A stretch of DNA of 64,000 nucleotides from Takakia lepidozioides. Taxonomy: Eukaryota > Streptophyta > Takakiopsida > Takakiales > Takakiaceae. A program made the position numbers and the translations under genes. Of the stretch, positions 45,766 to 55,990 are shown in pieces. Every line of letters begins with the position of its first letter. Position 1 is the stretch's first letter. The notes beneath the pieces were generated by a model. That model searched no databases, had not been told where the DNA came from, and saw only the letters and a program-made list of their open reading frames with translations. The stretch covers positions 20,336,001 to 20,400,000 of the forward strand of contig CM060734.1 in NCBI GenBank assembly GCA_030704615.1, in the 5' to 3' direction.

Positions 45766-45965
45766 ATGGAGCTGCCAGCTAGGCCAGCCATTGAGCGCGC
45801 CATGGTGACACCTGGAGTTGTCATGTTAGACAACCAGAATGACATTTTCTGTTTGAGTGGACCGGCAACCAAGAGGTACCGGCCACTGCGAGTCTTGTTG
45901 GACTCGGGAGCTCAACCATTGATGCTGGGCAGAGCTGCTATTACAGGCTTGGGCCTCACGGAGGC
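45763..45965 (+). pseudogene. Aspartic protease fragment of the DNMT-bearing element
   Basis: RVLLDSGAQPLMLGRAAITGLG is a retropepsin active-site region (DSG) with the following conserved hydrophobic stretch. The frame shifts from the gag frame near 45745 and is lost after EADMEP. The C-terminal protease part is missing, apparently deleted together with the start of the methyltransferase domain. Confidence 0.75.
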
Positions 45966-46745
45966 GGATATGGAGCCGTGCAGCAGTACCCTGAGTTGTT
46001 GCCGGTGTCTGTGGTTTGTGGATATCAGCAGGCCTTGCCAACAGACATCTCGTTGCTGGGGGCGCAAGATTTGGAACGGGTTGGCCCTGCCAAGGGCATT
46101 CATCAGCCGGGCATGGCAATGGATTGCGAGACTCGAGATCGGGTTTGTTTTGGGAGATGGTGCGGGTTTTGCGCCACTTTCAGCTTCATCAAGCTGTATC
46201 TCCAGCATACATCTTGGAGAATGTGCCACTGATGGGCGATTCTTGGGCCAGGGTGATGGCCAGTGTGCATCAAGTCCGGTCGTGGCTTGGGTCAACAGTG
46301 TTGCTGGATGCAGCTGCAGTAGGGTTGCAGGCTCATCGTCCACGGTTATGGTGGACTAACTTGATGCCACACGCACTACTCAAGCGTGCATTTGATGGGG
46401 TGCAGCGGCCAGCACACCTCACAATGGATAGCATTTTGGACACAGGGAGGCAGTCTCAGCGTGTGAGACACGATGACCATTCGCCTTTGGCAGTGGTCAA
46501 CAAGGTGGGTCAAGCACGAGCAGCACTACCTACACTGCTCAGCTTCCCAGGATCGCATGCTTTCCGGGATAGTGGACCTGGCCTCCTGTGGGATGCTCAG
46601 CTGCAGCAGTTAGTGGAGCCTAATGCCGACGAGCGAGAGCGGGCTATGGGTTTTTCCACTGGGACCACGGCGGTGCCTTCTCTTTCTGTGGCATCACGTC
46701 ATCAGGTGTTGGGGCAAGCGATGGATCTCAATTGCTTGACCTGGA
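45966..46745 (+). pseudogene. DNMT3-like C5-cytosine methyltransferase domain within gypsy pol
   Basis: Lies between protease and RT. Visible motifs, in order: YPELLPVS, DISLLGAQDLERVGP (one frame), then after a one-base shift near 46080 motif IV GWPCQGHSSAG with the catalytic Cys at 46088-46090; motif VI YILENVPLMG (ENV at 46217-46225); motif VIII LQAHRPRLWWTNL (46325-46360); and the C-terminal RERAMGFSTG and RHQVLGQAMDLN (46640-46730), which resemble the ERxxGFP and RxxLLGxxW ends of DNMT3 proteins. Such enzymes methylate DNA cytosines using S-adenosylmethionine. Motif I, which binds the cofactor, is missing, so this copy must be inactive. It is fused in frame to the RT. Confidence 0.85.
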
Positions 46746-47340
46746 TTATCAGTTTGGCTATGGCTGAGCAACGTAGAGTGCAGATTGGGCATGCCAAGGT
46801 CTTTAGCACTCTGGACTTGCGGTCCGGATATCACCAGTTGCCAATCAAGGAGGCAGACAAGCAGAAGACGGCATTCTGGGGGATTAATGAGCAGGGGAAA
46901 GATTGCCTATATCAGTGGCGGTTCTTACCATTTGGGCTTAAGAACGCTCCTACAGAGTTCCAGAGAGTCATGGACAGGATTCTAGCAGGGGTAGACTTTG
47001 CTCGGTGCTACATAGATGACATCATCATCTTTAGTGCTACGGTGGAGGAGCACGAGAGACACCTTCAGGTGGTGTTTGAGCGCTTGAGAGCGCACGGATT
47101 GAAATTACATCTGGGGAAGTGCAAGTTCTTCCACAACCAGATTGAGGCCACATGATATATCATGGAGGATTGGGGGTGCAGCAGACTAAGGTAGAGGCCA
47201 TCGCACAGATTCCACGCCCCACGGATGTGAGTCGAGTTCGAGCTTTCATGGGGTTGGCAAACTACTATAGACGGTTTGTCAAGGGATTTAGTGCTATTGC
47301 AAAGGCTCTAACCAAGCTGACCAAGGTAGACCAGGAGTGA
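46746..47340 (+). pseudogene. Reverse transcriptase of the DNMT-bearing gypsy element
   Basis: Continues the methyltransferase frame: GHAKVFSTLDLRSGYHQLP, FWGINEQ, WRFLPFGLKNAPTEFQRVM and the catalytic YIDD at 47009-47020. The finger subdomain expected upstream of GHAKVF is missing, so the junction near 46785 is a deletion. A TGA at 47153-47155 precedes the connection region GGLGVQQTKVEAI and RVRAFMGLANYYRRFVKGF (47152-47340). Confidence 0.88.
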
Positions 47341-47876
47341 CAATGGGAAGATGAGCAAGAGCGCGCCTTTCAGGAGCTCAAGGCGAGGTTGACCTCGGCG
47401 CCCATCTTGAGACGACCTATCAGGGGGGGTCCCTTTCAGTTGCATACAGATTGGAGCATGCTGGGCCTTGGAGCGGTGCTCATACAGGTGGATGATGAGG
47501 GAAGAGAGTTCGTAGTGGCTTATGCTAGCCGCTCGAACAACGCTGTAGAGTCTAAGTATAGCTCATATGAGGGGGAGTGCTTAGCTGCAGTGTGAGCCGT
47601 GGCATACTTCAGGTGCTATCTATACGGCAATCTCTTCACCCTTGTCTCGGATCACCAGCCACTCAATTGGTTGATGGAGTCAGACAAGCTTACAGGGAAG
47701 CTTGCACGGTGGGCACTTATACTTCTAGAGTATGACTTTCAGGTTGTGCATCGACCGGGTTTGGTCAATAGGGATGCGGATGGATTGAGTCGCAATCCAT
47801 GCATGAGCCAGCAGGATGACACTGGAGCTCAGTGGCATGGTGAGACGAATGAGGAGATGGTGTCAGGATCAACGAC
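47341..47876 (+). pseudogene. RNase H of the DNMT-bearing gypsy element
   Basis: FQLHTDWSMLGLGAVLIQ (first catalytic Asp), SYEGECLAAV (catalytic Glu) and LVSDHQPLNWL (third Asp), then the tail VVHRPGLVNRDADGLSR. TGA codons at 47338-47340 and 47593-47595 interrupt the frame; the second lies where gypsy RNase H usually has Trp. No integrase follows: the copy ends at the element starting near 47877. Confidence 0.85.
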
Positions 47877-48084
47877 GCTACCGCGTGAGCGTATGAGCAT
47901 ACGCTCACACAACGATGACGTGGCGTGAGCCTACGCTCACGCAGCTGACGTGGCGCTGATGCTGACGTGGCGTGAGCCTGGTCCAGGTCATGCCACGTCA
48001 CCACAAAGAAGGTGGGCCTATAACCGTGGGGCCCCCAACTGCTGATATCACCACATGAAGGTGAAACGGATGAAGGGTTTCGGG

Positions 48085-48310
48085 CTTTCCTGGAGTTCAA
48101 CCTTCTGTTAACAGGAGCTTCATTTCCTAGAATTGAAATGAACTTTGTGTTAACACGAGGTTGTTTTCCTGGAACTAAAATCAACATCGTGTCAACACGA
48201 GGTATATTCGGAGAACTTCATATGAACGTCGTGTCAACACGAGGTTGATTCGGAGAACTTCATGTCAACCTCGTATTAACACGAGGTTGACATGAAGTTC
48301 TCCAAATCCA
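48085..48310. repeat. CGTGTTAACACG palindrome repeats
   Basis: Four to five units of about 55 bp, each with TCGTGTCAACACGAGGTTG and a GGAGAACTTCATATGAA or TTTCCTGGAACT stretch. The last unit is a long palindrome (ATGTCAACCTCGTATTAACA facing its complement, near 48260-48292). Confidence 0.75.
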
Positions 48311-48486
48311 TACAACAAAGGACACGTCCCAGCATACTGGCAGTGAATTGCAAAAAACCTTAACAGAAGATTATCCAAGCATGTATATTCCCCATATGGC
48401 ACAAGGAAGCTACTTGATTTCTGAATCAAAATGTATGTGCCATGAGTGTCGGCGAGTCAAAACATGTCTATTCTAGCATGCATGAC

Positions 48487-49086
48487 CTATGGTCCCCTTG
48501 CCCAAGAAGAAGGAACTCGAACTGGCCTCTCAAGGACCTCCTGAGTGACCGGATGCCGATATTTGAACAAAATGTCAGCGGTTTCTGTCGCCCGGTTGAA
48601 ACTAACGAGGATGTCATGTTTATCGATAGCGCCCCCTTTGTAGAAGGACATTTTCACAGTGGGCCCTGTGTTCCCCTCCTCCTCATCCTCATAACTGAAG
48701 AGAATGTCCCCACTTTCCGAGCCAGTCCGTCCACGCGTGAAGTTTTCACCTATGCACTCATCATACGTCCACTCGCAATAATTCCAGCGATACAACAACG
48801 TTGTGTGTGATCTGTTCGGCTCCCACTCAAGCGGAAAGTCCAGGTCCATGATGCGTAGGAACCACCTGCTCCCCAGCCGGGGTCCAGGAGAATCGTGCAA
48901 TCCTGGAAGAAACTCCATTGCTCTCAGCTGGACAAGTCGAGGATCGTCCCTGTAAACATCTAGGAAGACAATGATGTCGTCTGCTTTCGGGACAATGACT
49001 CCCGTCTGGCGTCGATAGATGTGATTCGGGCACGACATGGCCTCACAACACAGCAAGAACACAGAGCAGGGAGGAGATGGGCACAA
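48487..49086 (-). CDS. Uninterrupted hypothetical ORF, 199 codons (or 183 from the second Met)
   Basis: One of the few longer frames here without a stop or shift. The likely start is ATG at 49036-49038 (MSCPNHIYRRQTGVIVPKAD), since the upstream codons are Cys/Pro-rich and unconvincing; a start at 49086 is possible. Features: IIVFLDVYRDDPRLVQL, a Trp/Tyr-rich middle (RWNYCEWTYDECIGENF), an acidic stretch EDEEEGNTG, and a C-terminal region alternating hydrophobic and charged residues (HDILVSFNRATETADILF), which looks like beta strands. No family recognised. It lies in the middle of the presumed transposon 47877-49945. Confidence 0.5.
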   Translation of the reverse strand: MCPSPPCSVFLLCCEAMSCPNHIYRRQTGVIVPKADDIIVFLDVYRDDPRLVQLRAMEFLPGLHDSPGPRLGSRWFLRIMDLDFPLEWEPNRSHTTLLYRWNYCEWTYDECIGENFTRGRTGSESGDILFSYEDEEEGNTGPTVKMSFYKGGAIDKHDILVSFNRATETADILFKYRHPVTQEVLERPVRVPSSWARGP

Positions 49087-49261
49087 CAGAGAAGAGTGAA
49101 GAGCAAAATGAGAGCGAGGCCGGCGGAAGAGGGATATATCATTGCTGCACTGCCAATGTCGTATGCGGCAGAACTTCTATTTCCTCCGACATGTGTGCTT
49201 TTATTAGACAAATCCGCACCAGTTTCAGGAGAGTTTGCAAAACTCCCTCACCGTAAGGCGG

Positions 49262-49565
49262 GTATTTGCTCTCCGGAGCCCAATTTCGGCGCCGTTATTG
49301 GTTGCACTCCCCGGCCTTCAGCCGGGTATTTGGTTTCCGGACCCCAATTTTGGCGCCGTTATCGGCTGCACTCCGGTGGCTTCAGCCAAGTATTTGGTTT
49401 CCGGGGCCCAATTTCGGCGCCGTTATTGGCTGCACTCCGGAGGCTTCAACTGGTTATTTGGTTGGCGGAGCCCAATTTCGGCACCGTTATTGGCTTCACT
49501 CCCGAGCCTTCAGCCGGCTATTTCTTTTCCTGTGCCCAATTACGGCGCCGTTATACCCAACCATC
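49262..49565 (+). repeat. About 62-bp tandem repeat with CGGCGCCG core
   Basis: Five units, each CCCAATTTCGGCGCCGTTAT followed by TGGCTGCACTCCGG, then CTTCAGCCGGGTATTTG and GTTTCCGG. A sixth degenerate core lies near 49670-49685. Three plus-strand frames stay open across the array; they are repeat translations. Confidence 0.85.
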
Positions 49566-49952
49566 CTGCACTTCTGCAACAGTACTATCCACGGTTATAG
49601 GTCACCATTGCATTTTCGGAGTCTGCAAACCCGGATCCTAATTCCGCTTGCGTCCCTTCCTCTGGGGTAATTTCGGTGCCGTTATTGCCCAAAATTCAGT
49701 TTTTCTATGACCTGGCCTGGCGGTCCATGAGCTTGGGCTCCAAGTCATGAGCGGACACTGGTACTTATGAGCGGAGTGCTTCCAGCATAAGCGCGGAAAT
49801 CTTCGAAAACCTTCTCTTCTTATACTACTTTCGATTATTTTATAGTTTTGGGCCCGAAAAAAATCTGCCGAAATTCGAAGTGTGTTACTTTGCGGCTCAT
49901 GGGTGAGCCATGCCCACTCATGAGCTCATGAGCTCATGGAATAGCAACCCCC
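49566..49952. other. No gene; right side of the presumed transposon
   Basis: Contains CATGAGC motifs (TCATGAGCGGAC, CTCATGAGCTCATGAGC) approaching the presumed right end at 49945. No coding signal. Confidence 0.4.
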
Positions 49953-51780
49953 AGTACGACACCCATACCGGAAGAACTAGAGTTAGATGCTACTCCTTCT
50001 TATTCTTTGCAAGAAAGATTAAGGGAATTGGTATAGGAAGAAGATCAACCACAAGGTGAAAGATCTGAGGTACATCCCTGGATAAAAGATTTGACAGAAA
50101 TCTTTGATAAGAGTTGGCATGGAACACCAAAAGCAGGAACTCCAGTTTCTGAAACGGAAGATGAAGAAGGAGGAGAGGATGTGGCAGAGCCAACGGAGAG
50201 TTCAGACTCTCCAACACCATTGCAATTGAGTTACATGAGTGAAGAAGAAGAAACCCAAGGGCAGAACTTGGAAGATGAAAACAGAGAGAAGAAATTGGAA
50301 GATGAAGAGTATGAAGAAGTAGACCCAACAGCTGAGGTTGAGACTACAACCAGGACATCCCAACCCGTTGGACCTGGATCAAGTGGAGCACTTGGATCAC
50401 ATGCCAACGAAGGTGTCGGCTCAGGGGGGACAGGGAGTGTGGGAAGTAGTGCAACTGGAGCTGGGAATACTGTGAATATAGTGGGGCTAGTAGCAGGGAG
50501 TGCTTAGGGGCCAGCACTTGGTGGAAGTTCCACCACAACTACAACAGGTCCTCAAGGACCAGCACCAGCAAGGGGGCCAGCACCTGTCAGTGGGCAGGGG
50601 GTAGGGCCACAGATGGCGTTACAACCAACACAGGCAAAACCACCTTTTCCAATATATTCAGGAAAAGGGGATCCTGATGTACACATTAGCCAATTTGAGC
50701 ACATGTGTATTGTGAACAATGAGAATGACGATGATGCCAAAATGAGACTGTTTCCTTGTTCACTAATAAAGAAAGCAAATGAATGGTATGCAAGATTCCT
50801 TGATAATCATTTCCTAACCTGGAATGGCTTAAATACAACATTCCAAAATAGGTTCAGGACAAGTAAAACTGAGGATGAAGTGTATGGAAGTTTACAACAG
50901 TTAAAGCAAAAGAAGCATGAAACTGTTGAGGAGTATATGGAAAAGATGGAATTGATGATGAAAAAGTTGGCTGTTGTACCAGCGCCAGGATTACAGAAGA
51001 CTTGATTTGTGAGTGGGCTAAGACCAGAAAAGAAAGTGGATATGCTACCCCATAATACGGTGGAGGAGGCATTTGAAACAGCTAACAAAATTGAGCAATT
51101 GGGAATGCTCAGGAGAGAGAAAAGGGATGATGAGGACTCTGAGGATGAGTCAGATGAGGAAGAAGAGCAAGAGCTCAAGAGGAAGAGTAAGAGGAAGGAA
51201 AAGTTGAAGAGGGATAACTATGCAAAAAGATTGGAAGAAATTTTAAAGAAGTATGCCACAGAGGCTGCAACACGTTGGAGGAAGGGTGTTTGGTGTGCAA
51301 AATGCCAGAATGTAGGCCATACCACAGCTGAATGCCACATGAAGGAGAAACACTGTACTATCTGTAAAATGGATAACCATTCTACTGAGAATTGTTACTA
51401 CAACAGAAGAACAGCTGCAAGAGAACCTAGGCAAGTAAGGGTGCATCAAGTGCAGCCCCAGCCAAGAAGAAATAATGAACATGACCACTATGGAAGGCTT
51501 GGTGGTTATAACAATGGTATGGAAAGGAGAGGTAATCCAAAAGAGAATTACCAAGGCAATCCTAGAGGCAACTATCAGGGTAATCCAAGGGGGAATTACC
51601 AGCCAGGGAATTAGGATTATAGAAACAATCCCAGAACAGACCAAGGGCGAGGACCTAATGGGGAAGAACTGTGTTACTATTGTAATTAGGCAGGACATCG
51701 TAAGGCAGCCTGCCCATTCTAGATCAGACACCAGAATGAGATGAGAGCTCCTGTGAATGAGGGCCCAGTGGTGGCAGCTC
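49953..51780 (+). pseudogene. Gag of gypsy copy 2
   Basis: Acidic N-terminal region (GTPVSETEDEEGGED), Gly/Ser/Thr linker, capsid-like domain (FPIYSGKGDPDVHISQFE, about 50637-50700) and three knuckles: CAKCQNVGHTTAEC, CTICKMDNHSTENC, and CYYCN-stop-AGHRKAAC. Stops: TAG near 50036, TAG near 50505, TGA at 51003-51005 (Trp in copy 1), TAG at 51612-51614 (Gln), 51687-51689 (Gln) and 51720-51722 (Trp). Confidence 0.85.
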
Positions 51781-52604
51781 ACATGGTTAGGCCATGTGTT
51801 GTACCAGAAGTAAGTACAATGACAGTAACCAGAAGCAAAACTAAATTAATACCTCCAGTAGATGAGGAAGGTGATGATAAGGAAGATGGCAGTGATGTGC
51901 CTGAAGATGATGAGGCTTGGAGAGATGAGAGGGAACTGCACAAGGAAGTGGCAGATACTGTAAGGGAAATGCAGAAGAGTACTGATATCCCTATGGCAGA
52001 TTCCTCTGATTCTGGAAGAGAAGATGAAGAGAGTGAGGATGAAGGAAAGAAAGAAGCTGCAGAAGTGCAGAGTAATGAAGGGACTTTGGCTGAAGTAATA
52101 TGCCAGTCCAAAGCGGAGATTACCATTGGACAGCTATTGGCTGTGGCACCTCATTGTAGGCACAGGTTATATCAAGCAATTAATCAGATTGCTCATGTGA
52201 CAGGGAACACAGACCTGAATAGCAAGGTGAGAAGCTATATTGTGAAGCCGGAAGGGCAAGAAACAATCATGGACTTTGATGATTCTATGCCAGTAATCCA
52301 ATTGAGAATTGGAAGCACAGACTTGACTGATGTACTGATAGATGGAGGCTTTGGAGTGAATATCATAACAGACCAATTAAGGCAGAGGCTTGGTTTAAGT
52401 AACATGAAACCAGCCCCATTCACAGTAACAATGGCAGATCAAAGAAGTGTTCAGCCATTGGGTTTGATAAGAGGAGTTAAGATACAGATTCAAAAGATGA
52501 TCTTTAAGATCACAGTGATTGTGTTGAAAATGGATGATGTCATGGAAGCTTACTCCTTATTGCTGGGTCGACCATGGCTGAAAACATGCCAGGGTATTCC
52601 ATGA
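51741..52604 (+). pseudogene. Acidic spacer and protease of gypsy copy 2
   Basis: The spacer RSKTKLIPPVDEEGDD leads into the retropepsin-like domain: VLIDGGFGVNIITDQL near 52328-52375 (the usual DGGSG is DGGFG), FTVTMADQRSVQPLGLIRGV and LLLGRPWLK. The frame is open but shifts after WLK, where copies 1 and 3 have a TAG. The Phe next to the active-site Gly probably impairs activity. Confidence 0.8.
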
Positions 52605-52626
52605 CTAGAATTCCCAGTTACTAACT

Positions 52627-53951
52627 GTGCATGATGTGAAGCACAAGATAAAAATCACCACAAAGAAATCTAGTAGACTACCTGCTACGAGAAGACCTTG
52701 GGGAGTCAGAGAGTATGACTGGAGGAGAGGACTTGATGAGGAGCAAGAAGCTACCCTAATCGCTGCACACCACACCCGGAGTGGGAGCAGGTTGCAGAAA
52801 TGCAACTGGAGGGCCTAAGTTGTTTAAAAGGTATCTGATGTGGTGTAGTGACAGCAACATCAATTGAGGGTGAAACAAGCAGTTACCCACCACATTTCTA
52901 TGAAGAAAGAGAGGGAGAAATGGAAATCCTAGGAGAACCAACTACTGTGAGTTTACAGGATGAAGTAGTGACTGGTTGGACAATCACAGCTGATGAGCAG
53001 GTGAGAGAAGTGAATGTGGGAACTGAGGAGGAATCGAGAATGGTGAAAGTAGGGGCTGACTTGGAGCCAAAATTCTTTGAGGAAGCTAAGAGTCTGTTCA
53101 TCAAATACAGAGATGTATTTGCTTGGAGCTACAAGGATCTGAAAGGGATACCCCCTGAGATCTGTCAGCATAAGATTGAACTGGAACCAGGGTCAGTACC
53201 AATCAAACAGGCAAGGTACAGAATGAATCCCAACTATGCACAAAAGGTTGGGGAAGAGATCAAGAAGTTGGCTGAGGCTAAGTTTATATACCCGATAGAG
53301 TATACAACTTGGTTGTCACCCATTGTGATAGTTCCCAAGAAGAATGGCAAACTGAGAGTTTGTGTGAACTATAAGAAGTTGAATGCTTGTACGAAGAAAG
53401 ATCCTTTCTCTTTGCCATTTACAGCAGCGGTATTGGACACTGTGGCAGGCCATGAGATGTACTCATTCATGGATGGCTTCAATGGTTATAATCAAGTGCA
53501 AGTGGCAGAAGAAGACTAGGGAAAGATAGCTTTCATCACAGACTGGGGTGCTTATGCATACAAAGTCATGCCTTTTGGACTTTGTAATGCACTAGCAACC
53601 TTTCAGAGAGTGATAAGTGAATCTTTCCATGAGTATCTGGATGATTTCATGCAGGCGTTCTTAGATGATTTCAGTGTGTACAGCTCTAAGAGTGAGCACT
53701 TGCATAAATTGGAGTTACGTTTGGCCAGATGCAGGATGAGAGGTTTGGGCCTGAATCCAGAGAAGTGTACTTTCTGTGTGAACTCAGGGGTACTTTTGGG
53801 ACACAGTGTGTGTAAGAGGGGACTTCTTGTGGATCCCAGAAAGACAGAGGCCATTAAAGCCTCTCCACCACCAGTAAATGTTAAGAGTCTAAGGAGATTT
53901 CTTGGACAAACCAGTTATTACAGAAGATACAACTACACCTGTGCTGATTAA
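52627..53951 (+). pseudogene. Linker and reverse transcriptase of gypsy copy 2
   Basis: The linker (RLPATRRPWGVREYDW) is followed by SSYPPHFYEEREGEMEIL and RT: LSPIVIVPKKNGKLRVCVNY (about 53315), YSFMDGFNGYNQ, TAG at 53517-53519, MPFGLCNALATFQRV and FLDDF near 53660. The connection region is cut by a deletion of roughly 130 bases at about 53929, joining RRFLGQTSYYRR directly to the sequence before RNase H. Confidence 0.85.
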
Positions 53952-54426
53952 CCCCCACTGGCATGTAGTGTTTCATGTTCACTGTGATGCCTCAGGAGAA
54001 GCATTGGGAGCAATATTAGCCCAAAATGTTACAGGAAACATAAATTCACCTGTGTATTATGCTAGCAAATGATGAACAATGCTGAAAGGAACTATAGCAC
54101 AACTGAAAGAGAAGGACTGACAATGATTTATGCAGTCAAGAAATTCAGGCATTACCTATTGGGAAGGAAGTTTATGTTTTATGTGGATCATCAGGCTCTG
54201 ATATATCTGGTGAACAAACCTTTGATAAGTGGAAGGATAGCAAGGTGGTTAATAATCTTGCACGAGTCTGAGTTCGAGGTTGTTTACAAGCCTGGTCGTT
54301 TGCATCTTGTGGCAGATCACTTGTCACGCCTATCAATAGGAGAGCCAGCCACAGGAGTAGACGACCAACTACCTGATGCGAGTTCATTTGCAGTGGAGAT
54401 ACAGGGAAGTGCAGATGACTAGTTAG
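53952..54426 (+). pseudogene. RNase H of gypsy copy 2
   Basis: VFHVHCDASGEALGAILAQN (first Asp), a TGA at 54070-54072, STTEREGLTMIYAVKKFRHY (Glu), FYVDHQALIYLV (Asp) and FEVVYKPGRLHLVADHLSRL. TAG at 54420-54422 corresponds to Trp (TGG) in copy 1. The inverted block begins four bases later. Confidence 0.82.
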
Positions 54427-55990
54427 TTCTGACGTTAACCCGCGTCCACCTGTCACTGACCCTATGGACTGTGTAACCCGCATGGACTGTGTTGGGCTGT
54501 GATAAGCTATGTCGGACTGTGGTGAACTGTGATAGGCTGAGTGACACTGCGATGGGCTGTGATAGGCTGTGTCACACTGTGATGGGCTGTGATAGGCTGT
54601 GTGGCACTGTGATGAACTGTGATAAGCTGTGTGACACTGTGATGGGTTGTGATAGCTATGCAAACACCTGTACTTCCCCCCTCGGTCATACACACTCGGC
54701 TTAGCGACAAGTGCTCCATACTCCATTGGTAGCACCAGCGCAACCCGTGACTGTTTTTGTGTTTTAACATGCAAATCGTGCTGCAATGGTTTGTCATGGA
54801 TACCACTGTATCCCTTCAACTTATTGGCATTGACTCTTCCCAACATTTCTTTGTTAATGGTTTGTAACATGGCGGTGTTATTATCATACATCTTCTGTAT
54901 GACATAAGGTCCTTTCCATGGTGATTTAAGCTTAGAAGCTTTAATCTTCCTCTTCTTCTGCAACCACAGTACCAAATCTCCCGTCTTAAAAGTCTTTAAT
55001 TCTGGTCATGTTATCTGCTGCATCAGCACGTACTTCCTCCACATGGTATAATTCATGTGTCCTGACTTTAATTGAATCTTCCAATTCCATTCTCCTTCCC
55101 CATTCAGTTCTCATAGTAGGTAACAAGAATTCCACTGGAAGTAAAGCTTACATACCATAAACTAACTGGAATGGTGTATACTTAGTGGTGACTTTATATG
55201 AAGTCCTGTATGACCACAAAGCTGTCAGCAGCTTTATATCCCAATCTGTTCTGTTCGCATTGACTATCTTAGCCAAGATAGTACATAGTATTTTGTTGAT
55301 GGCTTCTGCCTGCCCATTACCCTGTGGGTAATAAGTTGTACTTTTTATATGCACAATCATAAACTCTTTAGTCAATAATTCTATGGTCTCATTAATGAAG
55401 TGACTTCCCTGGTTACTGATAAATCGAAGGGGGCAGCCAAATCTTGTAAGTATGTTCTCATACAGGAACCTTGCTGTGGACTTAGCTGTGTTGTCCCTCA
55501 GAGCTTTAGCTTCCACCCACTTTGTAGTATAATCAGTGGCTGTGATTATGTACTTGTTATGTGCATTTCTGGCTGGTGGGTTAGTTGGTCCAACAAAGTT
55601 TAGTCCCCATTTCTGAAATGGTTCAGTAGGCATCGTAGGATGCAAAGCCATCTTTCCAGATCTCTGCAATGGTCCTAGCCTCTGACACTCATCACAACTC
55701 TTACAATACTTGTGTACATCCTTGAACAAAGTAGGCCACCAGTACCCTGCAAGTAGGATATTTCTACTGGTAGTCTCTTCTCCAAAATGACCTCCAGCCA
55801 CTCCTTTATGAACTTCCTCCAAAACTTTATTTACTTCATGGTGGTATAAGCATCGTTTAAGTAATCCATCAGGTCCTAGCTTATACATTCTGTCCCCTAC
55901 CATAGTGTAAGGTAAAGCCTTGATAGCAATTCTCTTCCTCTGCTCCTTCCCATAACTAGGTGGGCACTGTCCATGAGTAAGGTAGTATCT
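54427..55990 (-). pseudogene. Inverted integrase block of gypsy copy 2
   Basis: Minus-strand block inside a plus-strand element. Read on its own strand: HHEVNKVLEEVHKGVAGGHFG and CKSCDECQ (zinc finger), GLNFVGPTNPPA (Asn where copy 1 has the catalytic Asp), FISNQGSHF (Asn where copy 1 has the second Asp), GNGQAEAINKIL (Glu), TPFQLVYGM, then after a deletion/shift the C-terminal domain VLWLQKKRKIKASKLKSPWKG and the CACAGCC minisatellite (54480-54658). Both catalytic Asp-to-Asn changes are single G-to-A type events. The breakpoints differ from those of copy 1. Confidence 0.85.

Larger units (their letters stand above)
47877..49945. mobile_element. Probable small non-autonomous DNA transposon
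   Basis: Separates two unrelated retrotransposon fragments. The left end GCTACCGCGTGAGCG and the inverted right end GCTATTCCATGAGCTC match at 16 of 22 positions over the terminal 22 bases. Both ends are rich in TGAGC/GCTCA palindromes. The left side repeats GCTGACGTGGCGCTGA, also seen at the left end of the giant hAT. No matching target duplication was found, so the boundaries are tentative. Confidence 0.45.

Noticed and set aside
47869-49953. hAT-type 8-bp duplication around the small element
   Set aside because: The flanking octamers (TCAACGAC and AACCCCCA) do not match, so the superfamily was left open.
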